From Nocardia ninae NBRC 108245 (lineage in GTDB: Bacteria; Actinomycetota; Actinomycetes; Mycobacteriales; Mycobacteriaceae), in NCBI RefSeq assembly GCF_007990755.1, contig NZ_BJXA01000037.1:16961-80960 (forward strand): a stretch of DNA of 64,000 nucleotides, written 5' to 3'. Below, piece by piece: positions 43,739-54,100 of this stretch; within the stretch, counting starts at the first letter, position 1; each line of letters starts with the position of its first letter. The notes below the pieces were generated by a model. That model did not search any database and was not told the DNA's origin. It was given only the letters and a program-made list of their open reading frames with translations. A program made the position numbers and the translations under genes.

Positions 43739-44461
43739 TCAACTCGAAACGGCCGCGATGAGCATGTAGGCGGTACCGAGATCCATCACCACGTGCGGCA
43801 CCACCGCTGAGCGTTGCCTCGGTCCGGTCAGCGCCGCGACACACCCACCGGAGCGCAGCAGAATGCCCAGGTGGCCCGGCGTGTCGGCGGCGGGACGGCC
43901 GACGGCGAAGGTGACCAGTAGCGCGTCCGCCGCAAACAGTGCGGCGAGGCCGAGCGCCGGAATCATGGCGGGTCCGCCGGTGTGGCCCGGCGCCGCGTGT
44001 CCGGACATGGCGTACAGCATGGCGGCGGCGGTTACCGTGTGGTAACCCAGCGGCACCAGCCGGTCCATCGGGGTCGCACGAGGCGTACTGCGCCACTCCA
44101 AAATTCGGCTCGCCAGCAGGATGGCGAACACCACGGTCATCGCGGTGAGCACCCCGCGCACGGCGACCGGACTCGCACCCGCCGGGAACACCAGCATCGC
44201 GAGCATCACCAAGCACATGATGAGGTGCGCGGCATCGGATTCATGATACCCACCGGTCGGTACGGAATCTGCCTTGCGGGTCGAATCACGCTGCCGCCGG
44301 TCAGGTTCGGCCACCGGAACGAGAACGGAGCCCCCGGCGTCGTTACCCACGGCAAGTGGCGCAGCCAACCGCCCGAGCACGATCGCCACCGCGAGCAGAA
44401 ACGCCGCCACCACCGACCACCGCAACGCGGCGTACTCCTGCACGAACTGAGCCACATCCAC
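43739..44461 (-). CDS. DUF5134 family membrane protein
   Basis: A 240-residue protein with six to seven hydrophobic segments: WSVVAAFLLAVAIVLGRL, HLIMCLVMLAMLVFPAG, VRGVLTAMTVVFAILLAS, HTVTAAAMLYAMSGHA and others. The histidine-rich HLIMCLVMLAMLVFP motif is typical of DUF5134 proteins, which often lie near copper or ECF sigma genes in actinobacteria. GTG at 44461 follows AGGAGGGG. It is 50 bases upstream of the sigma gene in the same direction, so it may be cotranscribed. Function unknown. Confidence 0.75.
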   Translation of the reverse strand: MDVAQFVQEYAALRWSVVAAFLLAVAIVLGRLAAPLAVGNDAGGSVLVPVAEPDRRQRDSTRKADSVPTGGYHESDAAHLIMCLVMLAMLVFPAGASPVAVRGVLTAMTVVFAILLASRILEWRSTPRATPMDRLVPLGYHTVTAAAMLYAMSGHAAPGHTGGPAMIPALGLAALFAADALLVTFAVGRPAADTPGHLGILLRSGGCVAALTGPRQRSAVVPHVVMDLGTAYMLIAAVSS

Positions 44462-44551
44462 CACCCCTCCTACGGCGACCGTGGACCTGCCCATTCCATG
44501 GTCGCACCCGAGATCGATGAGGGTGCCCTTTTAGCGGACGGCCGCGCGACT

Positions 44552-45589
44552 TCAGCGCGGCACGGACTGCCGATACCGATCGACCGTCGAGCGAGCGAAT
44601 CGCCCCGGCGACACACCGCGCCACTGCTTGAACGCGTTCGAAAAGCTCGGCGCGCCCGAATATCCCATCCGATACGCGACGTCCTCGACGGTCAGCCCGG
44701 TGGCGAGCAGCTCCTCGGCGAGGGTGCCGAACGTTTCGGCGCAGAGCTGCCGATAGGAGGTGCCCTCCTCGGCCAACCGCCGGCGCATCGTGCGCAGGCT
44801 CATGTGCAGCCCGGCCGCGACGTCCTCCTGGCTGAGCCTGCTGTTCATCCGGTGCATCAACATTTCCCGCACCGTGCCCGCCACACCCTGGCGCAGTCCG
44901 CGACGCTGCAGCAGATCGTCGCATTGCTCTTCGAACAGCTGCGCGGTGAGCGGACTGGCCTGCGGCATCGGCTCATCGATACCGGTGGCGTCGAACACCG
45001 CGAGCTGCAGTTCCGCGGATTCCGTGCTCGGAATCTCGAAGCTGTCGAACAGCGGCGCCAGCCGCGGGCGCAGACCGCCCGCTATCTCGACGCGGACCAC
45101 CGGCGGCGGCACGCCGAACACCATGAACCAATTGGTCAGCAGCGCAGACACATCGCGTTCGGCGAGGAACGCGCGCAGCTCGCCGGGCAGGTCGCGGTCG
45201 TCGCCGTAGAGCAGGATCTCGTCGTCGCGGTAGATGTGCCAGGCGCGGGCGAACGAGGTCATCAGGCTGAAGTAGCGCATGGCGACATCGATGGCCTGGC
45301 GCATGGTCGGGCTGCTGAGCACCGCCAAGGCGAGGACGCCGTGGGTGGTGAGGTGGGTGCGCGTGCCCGCTTCGACGCCGAGGCCCGGCGGATCGTCCAG
45401 CAGCGTGACGAGATTGCCGACGATGGCGAGTTCCTGCGCCGCGGTGATCTCCCCACCGGGTGTTTTCAGCAGCCGAGGATCGACGTCTGTGCCGCGTAGG
45501 CACTGATCCTGGGTGAGCCCGTGATCGTCCCCGAGTTCGACGAGGATCGCCGCGTTTGTTACCGACCGCCGCCACTCCCATGAGGCCAC
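44552..45589 (-). CDS. AraC-family regulator (VirS-like, Arabinose_bd domain)
   Basis: A 345-residue regulator. Residues 15-200 match the Arabinose_bd type sensor domain (GLTQDQCLRGTDVDP, MRYFSLMTSFARAWHIY). The C-terminal double helix-turn-helix is complete (SQEDVAAGLHMSLRTMRRRLAEEGTSY, VEDVAYRMGYSGAPSFSNAFKQWRGVSPG). Size and domain type match VirS of M. tuberculosis, which is divergent from a fatty-acid/SDR operon. Here too it faces an SDR with an acyl-CoA ligase following. The shared gap has three direct repeats. GTG 45589 is the likely start. Confidence 0.85.
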   Translation of the reverse strand: MASWEWRRSVTNAAILVELGDDHGLTQDQCLRGTDVDPRLLKTPGGEITAAQELAIVGNLVTLLDDPPGLGVEAGTRTHLTTHGVLALAVLSSPTMRQAIDVAMRYFSLMTSFARAWHIYRDDEILLYGDDRDLPGELRAFLAERDVSALLTNWFMVFGVPPPVVRVEIAGGLRPRLAPLFDSFEIPSTESAELQLAVFDATGIDEPMPQASPLTAQLFEEQCDDLLQRRGLRQGVAGTVREMLMHRMNSRLSQEDVAAGLHMSLRTMRRRLAEEGTSYRQLCAETFGTLAEELLATGLTVEDVAYRMGYSGAPSFSNAFKQWRGVSPGRFARSTVDRYRQSVPR

Positions 45590-45620
45590 GTATCCATCGT
45601 TGCCTGTCGTGGCCGATTTG

Positions 45621-45815
45621 CGCAAGGTTTCTGGCCGGAGATCGTATGTTCTGCTCTCCCAATGCGGTTCAGCCAGCCGAGCAAACCGTCCGACCGGTTC
45701 GCCATGGCCACAATCCGCAAGGTTCTTGGCCGAAGTCGCGATGGACAGCAAACCTGCGACGCGACTGGCGATCGACCCTATTCGCCCTGGCCGGATTGTG
45801 CAAAGTGCTGACCCG
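45621..45815. promoter_or_regulatory. Three degenerate direct repeats in the AraC-SDR gap
   Basis: CGCAAGGTTTCTGGCCG (45621), CGCAAGGTTCTTGGCCG (45716) and TGCAAAGTGCTGACCCG (45799) are in the same direction; similarity extends to about 36 bases, including the flanking TCG-ATG. AraC-type regulators bind such direct repeats. The gap between the genes is 292 bases. Confidence 0.55.
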
Positions 45816-45881
45816 ATATCGCATGGAGCACCACCCAGCGACCCTCTAGCGTTGTACAGAGACGAAGGCAGGCGAAACCAT

Positions 45882-46604
45882 ATGTCTCGGAAGACGCTCA
45901 CTGGCAAACGGATCGCGATCACCGGGGGCGCGCACGGCATCGGTCGCGAGACAGCGTCGGCGTTCCTGGCCGAGGGCGCCGATCTCGTCATCGGCGACGT
46001 GGACGTCGGCGCGGTGCGGGCGGTCGCCGATCAGCTCGGCAGATCCCGCGACGGCACCGTCGTCGGACTGGCCCTCGACGTCACCGACAGCGCCCGCTTC
46101 GGCAGCTTCCTCACCTACGCCGAACGCAGACTCGGCGGTCTCGACGTTGTGGTGAACGCCGCCGACGTGATGCCGTCGGGCCCCTTCCTCGCGGAGTCGG
46201 AAGCCGAATCGGACCGGCAGATCGATATCAACCTGCGGGCGGTGATCATCGGAACCCGGCTCGCCGCAGAACGATTCGCGAGCCAGGGACACGGCCAGAT
46301 CGTAAACATCGGCACGGTGGGCGGGGTGACCGCGGCGCTGGGCGTCGCCGTGTACTGCGCGACCAAGCACGGCGTGGTGGGTCTCGGCGCGGCGCTGGAC
46401 CAGGAACTGTCCGGCAAGGGCGTCACCGTCAGCACCGTCGCCTCGGGGTCGCTGGAAGATCCGGCGGCCGTCGCCGATTCCGTGGTCGAGTGCGTCCTGC
46501 ACGGGCGGGGTGGCCTGATCAGCGTGCCACCCACCAGCTTCCTGCGGGCCGCGTTGCGGCCACCGGGACTGGTGCGCCGCGTGTTCACCCGCAACGGCCG
46601 GTAG
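45882..46604 (+). CDS. SDR-family oxidoreductase
   Basis: A 240-residue SDR with TGGAHGIGRETA, NAADVMPSGPF and a complete catalytic VYCATKHG (Tyr-x3-Lys). The last 25 residues (FLRAALRPPGLVRRVFTRNGR) are a typical basic C-terminus of mycobacterial SDRs in lipid loci. ATG 45882 is preceded by AGGCGAAACCAT. It is controlled presumably by the divergent AraC regulator and ends only 3 bases before the convergent acyl-CoA ligase stop. Confidence 0.88.
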   Translation: MSRKTLTGKRIAITGGAHGIGRETASAFLAEGADLVIGDVDVGAVRAVADQLGRSRDGTVVGLALDVTDSARFGSFLTYAERRLGGLDVVVNAADVMPSGPFLAESEAESDRQIDINLRAVIIGTRLAAERFASQGHGQIVNIGTVGGVTAALGVAVYCATKHGVVGLGAALDQELSGKGVTVSTVASGSLEDPAAVADSVVECVLHGRGGLISVPPTSFLRAALRPPGLVRRVFTRNGR

Positions 46605-46607
46605 CGA

Positions 46608-48242
46608 TCAGAGTTCGCGCAGAACGCGTTTGAGCACCTTTCCGGTCGGGTTGCGCGGCAGTTCATCGATGAACACGACGTCGCGCGGCACCTTGAACCG
46701 CGCCAGATGCTCCTTGACGTACTCGCGCACCTCGTCCTCGTCGAGTGAATGTCCTTCGCGGACAACGATCACCGCGCGCAGCCGCTGCCCGTACCGATCG
46801 TCGGGCACGCCGAAGGCACTCACCTCGGCGACGGCCGGGTGCGCGGCCAGCAGTTCCTCGATCTCACCGGGGAAGACGTTCTCGCCGCCGGAGACGATCA
46901 TGTCGCCGTCCCGACCATCGATGAAAAGCCTTCCCGCACTGTCGAAATGGCCGACGTCACCGGTGGAGATCAGGTTGCCGACCCGCAACTTGTCGCCTCC
47001 GCCGGTGTACCCCTCGAACTGGAAGCTGTTGCCGACGAAGATCCGGCCGGCCTGCCCCGGCGGCAGCTCCGCACCGTCCTCGTCGAGGATTCGCACGGTC
47101 GCACTCGGCACCGGCCTGCCCACACAGCCCGGCTCGACGGCCAGGTCGGCGGGGGTGGCGATGGTCGCGTAGGCCACCTCGGTGGAGCCGTACATGTTGT
47201 AGACCACCGGGCCGAACGCCTCGGTCACCCTGGTGCACAGCTCGGCGCCCAGCTGTGAGCCCGCGACGAAGATGATGCGCAGCGCCGAGAAGTCTTGACC
47301 GGCACGGGCTTCCGGGCCGAGGTCGACCAGCCGCTGCAGCATCACCGGCACCGCGACGAGGGCGGTGGCGCGATGGCGGTGCAGGCTGTCCAGCACCGCC
47401 TGCGGGTCGAAGCGGCGGCGGATCACCAGCGTCGAGCCGAAGCCGAGCGCGATGAACAGGTGCGCAAACCCAAGCGTATGGAACAGCGGCGCCGGGCATT
47501 CGGTGATCTCGCGGGCCCGGAACGGCACCTTGTCCAGGATCGCGGCGAGCGGGGCCAGCGACGTCGGTTCGCCGCGCGGGGCGCCCTTCGGGGTGCCGGT
47601 CGTTCCGCTGGTCAGCAGGATGACCTTCGCGGTGGTGGTGGCGCGCCGCGGTGCGGAGCGGCTCGCGCCCGCGATCAGATTGTCCAATGTGTCGACACCG
47701 GGCCGATCGGCCCAGGCGCGATAGCGGCCACGCGGCGGGGTGAGGTCACCGAGCATGTCGGTGTACTCCTCATCGAACACCAGCAGATCGATGCCCTCCC
47801 TGGCCACCACCTCACGCAGCTGCGGGCCCGCGAAATCGGTGTTCAGCAGCACGATTCGGGCACCGCACTTGGCGGCGGCGAACACCGCGTAGTGGAAGCC
47901 GCGATGGTTGCGGGCCAGGATCGCGACGCCCTCGCCGTCGCGCAGGCCGCGGGCTCGCCAGGCGTTGGCCAGGGCGCTGGTGCGCTCGTCGAGCTCGCGG
48001 AAGGTGATCGAGCCAAGTTCGTCGATGAGCGCGGCCCGGTCCCGGTAGCGCAGCGCGGCGACCGAGACGAGCCCGCCGAGCATGCCGGACCGAACGACCG
48101 CCGCACCCATCTGGGCGAGCCGGTCGGGCCGTTCCAGGGTCACCAACCCGGCGCGGACCGCCAATGAGGCGTAATAGGTTTCGTCGGCGACCCGGCGGGC
48201 GGCGCCCGCGGCCAGCGTGGTGACCTTGGCAAGCTTCATCAT
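46608..48242 (-). CDS. Acyl-CoA synthetase (FadD-like, AMP-dependent)
   Basis: A 544-residue ANL-superfamily ligase. The AMP-binding motif is LLTSGTTGTPKGAPRG, followed by YNMYGSTEVAYATIA, STGDVGHFDSAGRLFIDGRDGDMIVSGGENVFPGEIE and the C-terminal catalytic Lys in LPRNPTGKVLKR. Similar to mycobacterial FadD2/FadD12. It activates a fatty or aromatic acid, substrate unknown. ATG 48242 follows AAGGGGTCCCA. Convergent with the SDR; the pair may be used in one lipid pathway. Confidence 0.9.
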   Translation of the reverse strand: MMKLAKVTTLAAGAARRVADETYYASLAVRAGLVTLERPDRLAQMGAAVVRSGMLGGLVSVAALRYRDRAALIDELGSITFRELDERTSALANAWRARGLRDGEGVAILARNHRGFHYAVFAAAKCGARIVLLNTDFAGPQLREVVAREGIDLLVFDEEYTDMLGDLTPPRGRYRAWADRPGVDTLDNLIAGASRSAPRRATTTAKVILLTSGTTGTPKGAPRGEPTSLAPLAAILDKVPFRAREITECPAPLFHTLGFAHLFIALGFGSTLVIRRRFDPQAVLDSLHRHRATALVAVPVMLQRLVDLGPEARAGQDFSALRIIFVAGSQLGAELCTRVTEAFGPVVYNMYGSTEVAYATIATPADLAVEPGCVGRPVPSATVRILDEDGAELPPGQAGRIFVGNSFQFEGYTGGGDKLRVGNLISTGDVGHFDSAGRLFIDGRDGDMIVSGGENVFPGEIEELLAAHPAVAEVSAFGVPDDRYGQRLRAVIVVREGHSLDEDEVREYVKEHLARFKVPRDVVFIDELPRNPTGKVLKRVLREL

Positions 48243-48357
48243 TGGGACCCCTTGGCCGGACAGCGAGGTCCGTCTAGCAAGTGCGGGCAAGTGCCCTCTC
48301 AGTAAAGCGTGTCCGCTCGGAGTCCGTCGAGTAGTCGCCGCCAGGCATGATGGACAA

Positions 48358-48873
48358 ATGTCTAGCAACACCGACCAGTCCGCTCCCGTGGGCGCTGCTA
48401 CCGGTTCGATCCCCGGCCTCCGTATCGTCGTCGACGACCTCTCCGGACCGGAGATCGCGGCCCTGCTCACCGAGCACCTGAGCGACATGGCCGCGCACTC
48501 CCCTGCCGAGAGCATGCACGCCCTGGACCTGGACGCGCTGCGCCGCCCGGAGATCACCTTCTGGAGCGGATGGGACGGCGACACCCTGGCCGGCTGCGCG
48601 GCCCTCAAACAGCTCGACGCCGAGCACGCCGAGATCAAGTCCATGCGCACCGCCGCGACGCACAAACGCCGAGGCATCGCCTCGATCATGTTGCGCCACC
48701 TGCTCGCCGAGGCCAACGCCCGCGGGTACCGGCGGGTCAGCCTGGAGACCGGTACGCCCGAGTTCTTCGTCCCGGCCCAAAAGCTTTATGCCGCGCATGG
48801 TTTCGAGTTCTGCGGGCCGTTCGGGGATTACGAACTCGACCCGTTCAGCGTCTTCATGACCCGCACGCTCTGA
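48358..48873 (+). CDS. GNAT-family N-acetyltransferase
   Basis: A 171-residue GNAT protein. It carries the core strand IKSMRTAATHKRRGIASIMLRHLLAEANARGY with the acetyl-CoA loop RRGIA, and LETGTPEFFVPAQKLYAAHGFEFCGPFGDY. It resembles small-molecule acetyltransferases of the PhnO/YafP type. ATG 48358 is chosen. Its 3' end overlaps the end of a convergent short frame at 48854 by 20 bases. Substrate unknown. Confidence 0.85.
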   Translation: MSSNTDQSAPVGAATGSIPGLRIVVDDLSGPEIAALLTEHLSDMAAHSPAESMHALDLDALRRPEITFWSGWDGDTLAGCAALKQLDAEHAEIKSMRTAATHKRRGIASIMLRHLLAEANARGYRRVSLETGTPEFFVPAQKLYAAHGFEFCGPFGDYELDPFSVFMTRTL

Positions 48874-49069
48874 GGTTCGTTCTCCCGCACAGGTTTGGCA
48901 GGCAGGGCAGTTCTGCGGCGATCAGTGCCTGTTCTCCCGCAGCAGCTTCGAGTTCGGACGCTTCTTGCGACACCCAGCGGCCGTTCTCCCACACCATGAT
49001 TCGCGTGCGGGAGACCAGCAGTGCCGGTGCTCCCGCACTGGTCTCACATGCGGGGAGAGCAGCACTCAT
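48854..49069 (-). CDS. Possible small protein coupled to aminotransferase
   Basis: A 71-codon frame whose ATG (49069) overlaps the stop codon of the class III aminotransferase gene as ATGA. The protein has RIMVWENGRWVSQEASELEAAAGEQALIAAELPCLPNLCGR, which is balanced in composition, with three Cys. I know no family. The stop-start overlap favours it being real, but it may also be a chance frame. Confidence 0.35.
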   Translation of the reverse strand: MSAALPACETSAGAPALLVSRTRIMVWENGRWVSQEASELEAAAGEQALIAAELPCLPNLCGRTNLRACGS

Positions 49070-50289
49070 CCGAGGGCGCGGGTGAACCCCTCGACCATCT
49101 CGTCGACCTGAGCATCGGTCATCACGAACGACGGCGAGATCTGCATCGCGCCCTGCCCGGCCGCCCGGCTGGAAACACCGTGCGTACGAAGGGTTTTCAC
49201 CATCGGCAGCCCCTCGGCGGGGTCGACCAGCTGAACGGCGGCCACGGCACCCAGCCCACTGCGCACCTCGGCCACGCGCGGATGCTCGGCCAGCGGGGCG
49301 AGCTTCTCGTGCAGGGTCGCTTCCAGGCGAGCCGACTCGTCGAGCAGGTTCTCGCGCTCGATGATGTCGAGGTTGGCCAGCGCGGCCGCGGCGGCGCCGG
49401 CGTGCCCGCCGTAGGTGTAGCCGTGCCGCCACCAGACGCCGCCCGCGAAGAACGGCTCGGCGATGTGCGGTGCGATGAACACGGCACCCATCGGGATGTA
49501 ACCGGAGGTGAGGCCCTTGGCGGTGGTCATCAGGTCCGGTTGCAGGTCGAAGCGGGACGAGGCGAACCAGGATCCGCCGATCCGGCCGAAGCCGGTGACG
49601 ACCTCGTCGGTGACGAAGAGGATGTCGTTGTCGCGGCAGATGCGGCGCACCTCGGCGAGGTAACCGGTCGGCGGCAGGTAGATGCCGCCCGCGCCGATGA
49701 TGGGCTCGCAGAAGAAGGCGGCGATGCGTTCGGCGCCGATCTCCTCGATCAACGCGAGCAGCGACTTGGCGTCGTCCCACTCGACGGTGCGCGCGTCGGC
49801 CATCAGCTCGCCGTAGCCCTCGCGGTTGGCCGGGATGCCCGCCAGCGCGGTGCCCGCGACATGCATGCCGTGATAGGCCTTGCTGCGCCCGACCACGATG
49901 GTCTTGTCCGGCCTGCCGAGCTCGTGCCAGTAGCGGCGGGCGAGCTTGGCCGCGGTGTCCACCGAGTCCGAGCCGCCGGAGGTGAAGAAGATCTTGCTAC
50001 CCGGCACCGGCGCCATCGCGGACAACCGCTCGGCGAGTTCCTGGGTGGCCGGTTCGGTGAAGTCGCCGAAGTTGGAGTAGTGCGCGATCCGGCGCAGCTG
50101 CGCGGCGACCGCGTCGGCGATCTCGCCGCGGCCGTGGCCGACGTTGGTGAACCAGAGCCCGGCCGTCGCGTCCAGGTAGCGGTTGTCGGCGGCGTCGTAG
50201 ATGTAGGCGCCCTCGCCACGGGCGACGACGAACGCGCCGTCCCGCTCGACCGCACCCATGTCGGCAAATCCATGCCATAGCGAGTTCAT
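49066..50289 (-). CDS. Class III PLP-dependent aminotransferase
   Basis: A 407-residue omega-type aminotransferase. The Schiff-base lysine is K258 in TTAKGLTSGYIPMGA, with D228 in TDEVVTGFGR and the PLP phosphate loop GGSDSVDTAAKLARRYW. The protein resembles Rv3329 and related aspartate/beta-alanine-type transaminases. Substrate is likely a diamine, omega-amino acid or beta-alanine; not determined. The ATG is at 50289 and the stop overlaps a small frame at 49069. Confidence 0.9.
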   Translation of the reverse strand: MNSLWHGFADMGAVERDGAFVVARGEGAYIYDAADNRYLDATAGLWFTNVGHGRGEIADAVAAQLRRIAHYSNFGDFTEPATQELAERLSAMAPVPGSKIFFTSGGSDSVDTAAKLARRYWHELGRPDKTIVVGRSKAYHGMHVAGTALAGIPANREGYGELMADARTVEWDDAKSLLALIEEIGAERIAAFFCEPIIGAGGIYLPPTGYLAEVRRICRDNDILFVTDEVVTGFGRIGGSWFASSRFDLQPDLMTTAKGLTSGYIPMGAVFIAPHIAEPFFAGGVWWRHGYTYGGHAGAAAAALANLDIIERENLLDESARLEATLHEKLAPLAEHPRVAEVRSGLGAVAAVQLVDPAEGLPMVKTLRTHGVSSRAAGQGAMQISPSFVMTDAQVDEMVEGFTRALG

Positions 50290-50438
50290 GTGTCCACCTT
50301 TACCGGAGGGAGGTGTCGCCCTCCGAATCGTGCCGAGTTCCGTCGAGATCGCTCAACCCGATGGCAACCCGGTCAACCAGGGAAAATCCACTATCGCCGC
50401 ACCTCGGCCCTATGGTCATTACCACGTTCGACCGCGAC

Positions 50439-51074
50439 CTACTCGGCTGGCGGCGTTCGCAGACGCGCTCGCCCGCCGACGGCCGCTATCGCGATGGCGA
50501 GCAGGGTGAAGACGCCGAGCAAGACGATAAGACCGATCGTCAGCGAGATGTAACCCTGCTGCCGGGGGTCGAGGAATGGATACGGGTACCAGTCGACGAT
50601 CGGGCCGCGGATCAGCGTGTAGACGCCATAGACCACCGGGTAGATCAGCCACAGCAGGACGAGCCGCGGCGACAGCGAGAGTCGCTCGCGGGCCGGGACG
50701 AGCACCCAGTCGGCGACCAGCACGATCGGCAGCACGCGATGCAGGATGTCGTTGATCCAGCGATCGGTGAGCATCACGTCGATATTGGCCAGCAGCACCG
50801 CGTAAACCACACCGGTGATGAGCAGATACAGCGCACTGGCCCCGCGCAGCACCTCCCAGCGGTGGCCCTGCGGGTCACGCAGGCCGCCGATCAGCAACAC
50901 CAGCATGCCGAGCACATTCGATTGAATGGTGAAGAAGCTGAAGTAGTTTCCGGTGGAGAACGCGGCCTCGTGCAGGTTCCGCAGCGGGATCCAGGCCAGC
51001 GCGACGGCGGCGAGCACACCGAAGGCGATCCGCAGACCTCGGTATATCCAAGCCGTGCCCGAATCGGCGTCCAT
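50439..51074 (-). CDS. Pr6Pr family membrane protein
   Basis: A 211-residue protein with six hydrophobic segments. It carries FFTIQSNVLGMLVLLIGG, INDILHRVLPIVLVADWVLV, and LLWLIYPVVYGVYTLIRGPIVDWYPYPFLD, the family motifs (FxxxS-N, H-P, Y-x-Y-P-F-LD). Members are related to FAR-17a/AIG1-like proteins and are of unknown function. ATG at 51074 gives the family length. It is divergent from hrpA. Confidence 0.85.
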   Translation of the reverse strand: MDADSGTAWIYRGLRIAFGVLAAVALAWIPLRNLHEAAFSTGNYFSFFTIQSNVLGMLVLLIGGLRDPQGHRWEVLRGASALYLLITGVVYAVLLANIDVMLTDRWINDILHRVLPIVLVADWVLVPARERLSLSPRLVLLWLIYPVVYGVYTLIRGPIVDWYPYPFLDPRQQGYISLTIGLIVLLGVFTLLAIAIAAVGGRARLRTPPAE

Positions 51075-51192
51075 TGCCCGATCCTCGCATATCAACCCCG
51101 GTTAACGCGCCACATCCGGACAGTCCGCACACTGTCGGCAACCCGGCCGCACCGCCTGACGGAAATACCAGTTGCCGCCCTTCGCTACGCTT

Positions 51193-54100
51193 ATGAATGC
51201 AATGACCAGGACAGCTGACACCGGACCCCGCGAGCTCCGCACCCGCCTGGCGAATCTCTCCCTCCGCGACGAATACCGGCTGCGCCGCCGGCTCGACCGG
51301 GTGCGCGGCGGCGACCTCGGCGAGGTCGAGGTTGAGATCGCCGCGGCCGAGCTCCGCATCGACGCGCGCCGCGCCGCCGTACCGGAGATCCGCTACCCCG
51401 AGCAACTGCCGGTCACCCAGCGCCGCGAGGACATCGCCGCCGCCATCGCCGCGCATCAGGTGGTGATCGTGGCCGGCGAGACCGGCTCCGGCAAGACCAC
51501 CCAGATCCCCAAGATCTGCCTGGAGCTCGGGCGCGGCATCCGCGGCACCATCGGCCACACCCAGCCGCGCAGGCTGGCCGCGCGCACCGTGGCCGAGCGC
51601 ATCGCCGAGGAACTCGGCACCGAGCTGGGCGACGTCGTCGGTTACACGGTGCGCTTCACCGATCACGCCTCCGACCGCACGCTGATCAAGCTGATGACCG
51701 ACGGCATCCTGCTCGCCGAGATCCAGCGCGACCGGCTGCTGCGCCGCTACGACACGATCATCATCGACGAGGCGCACGAACGCAGCCTCAATATCGACTT
51801 CCTGCTCGGCTACCTCAAACAGCTGCTGCCGCGCCGACCCGACCTGAAGGTGATCATCACCTCGGCGACCATCGACCCGGAGCTGTTCGCCCGGCACTTC
51901 GCCGACGAGAACGGCGCTCCCGCACCGATTGTCGAGGTGTCCGGCCGCTCGTATCCGGTGGAGCTGCGCTATCGGCCCCTGTCGCTGGAACTGCCCGGCG
52001 CCGACGACGAAGACGACGAGGACACCCGGGTGGTCGACCGCGACCCGGTGGATGCCATCGGCGACGCGGTCACCGAACTGTTCGCCGAGGGCGACGGGGA
52101 TGTCCTGGTGTTCCTGTCCGGCGAACGCGAAATCCGGGACACCGCAGACGCTTTGCGCGATTTGAAGCTGCCGCGCACCGAGATTCTGCCGCTCTACGCA
52201 CGGCTGTCCACCGCCGAGCAGCACCGGGTGTTCGCGCCGCACCCCGGCCGCCGGGTGGTGCTGGCCACCAATGTCGCGGAGACCTCGCTCACCGTCCCCG
52301 GCATCCGGTATGTGATCGACCCCGGCACCGCGCGTATCTCGCGCTATTCGATGCGCACCAAGGTGCAGCGGCTGCCGATCGAACCGGTCTCCCAGGCCTC
52401 GGCCCGGCAGCGCGCCGGACGCTGTGGCCGTGTCGCCGACGGTATCTGCATCCGGCTGTACTCCGAGGACGATTTCGAGTCCCGGCCCGCGTTCACCGAG
52501 CCGGAGATCCTGCGCACCAACCTGGCCGCCGTCATCCTGCAGATGACCGCGCTCGGGCTAGGCGATATCGAGAACTTCCCGTTCGTGGAGGCGCCGGACA
52601 AACGAGCGATCCGGGACGGCATCGCGCTGCTCGAGGAGCTCGGCGCGCTGGGACGGCGGACCTCTGACTCGAAAGACGCGGCCGAAACCCGCACCGATGA
52701 CTACGGATTGACGCTCACGCCGATCGGGCGCGACATGGCGCAGCTGCCGGTCGACCCGCGGATGGCGCGGATGCTGGTGGAAGCGCACGGCAACGGCTGT
52801 CTGGCGGAGGTGCTGATCATCGTTGCGGCACTGTCGATTCAGGATGTTCGCGAGCGACCCGCCGATAATCAGCAGGCCGCTGACCTCGAGCACGCGCGGT
52901 TCGTCGTCGAAGGCTCGGATTTCCTCGCCTACCTGCGACTCTGGGACTACCTGACCGAGCAGCGGAAATCGTTGTCGTCCAACCAGTTCCGGCGGATGTG
53001 CCGAGAGGAGTTCCTGCATTACCTGCGGATCAGGGAGTGGCAGGACCTGCACGGGCAGTTGCGCACCATCACGAAGGGCCTCGGGTGGTCGGCCGACACG
53101 TCGGAGCGCTCCGAGGCGGAGGACGAACCCGCCGCGGGCAGCTCACGGCGCGGGCGAGGCCGCGGCAAGGGCGCGGAGGGATCACCAGACGGGCGGCAGC
53201 AGACCGATAGTGGTTCACGCCGTGGTCGGACGGGCGGCAAGGCTGCTGCGCAATCCGCCGAAAGCCGGCAAGGCGACGAACGACCCGGCGCTACGGCATC
53301 GAACCGGCAGGACGCCGGCACTTCTCGCGACGGCCGGACCGGCTCTTCGACCGGCGGCGGGCAGCGCGGGGCGAAGCGGGGACGGCGCGGCGGTGCGCCG
53401 CAGGCTGCCGACAGTTCCTCGCTCGACTCCGATGACATGCCGTGGGATGCCACCGGCATCCATCAGGCTCTGCTGGCGGGCATGCTGTCCCATATCGGGC
53501 TGCGCGAGGCGGAGTCGCGGGAGTTTCTCGGTGCGCGCAACGCGAAGTTCATGATCTTCCCCGGGTCCTCGCTCGCGAAGAAGCCGCCGCGCTGGGTGAT
53601 GGCGGCGGAGCTGGTCGAGACGTCGCGGCTGTGGGGGCGGATGGCGGCCAAGGTCGAGCCGGAGTGGGCCGAGCGGCTCGCGGGCGATCTGGTGAAGCGC
53701 ACCTATTCCGAACCACATTGGTCGGCCAAGCGCGGCGCGGCCAGCGCCTACGAGCGCGTCACGCTGTACGGCATCCCGCTGGTGACCGGCAGGCAGGTGG
53801 ATTACGGCCGGATCGATCCGGAACTGTCGCGCGAGCTGTTCATCAGACACGCGCTGGTACAGGGCGAATGGCAGACCCGCCACGAGTTCTTCCACCGCAA
53901 CCGGGAACTGATCGACGATGTCGCCGACTTGGAGCACCGCGCCCGTCGCCGCGACATCCTGGTCGACGACGAGGTGCTGTTCGAGTTCTACGACAAGCGC
54001 CTCCCCGCCGACATCGTCTCTGTCCGGCACTTCGACAGCTGGTGGAAGTCCGCGCGCCGCAAAGACCCCGCGCTGCTGGACTTCTCGACCTCGACCGTCG

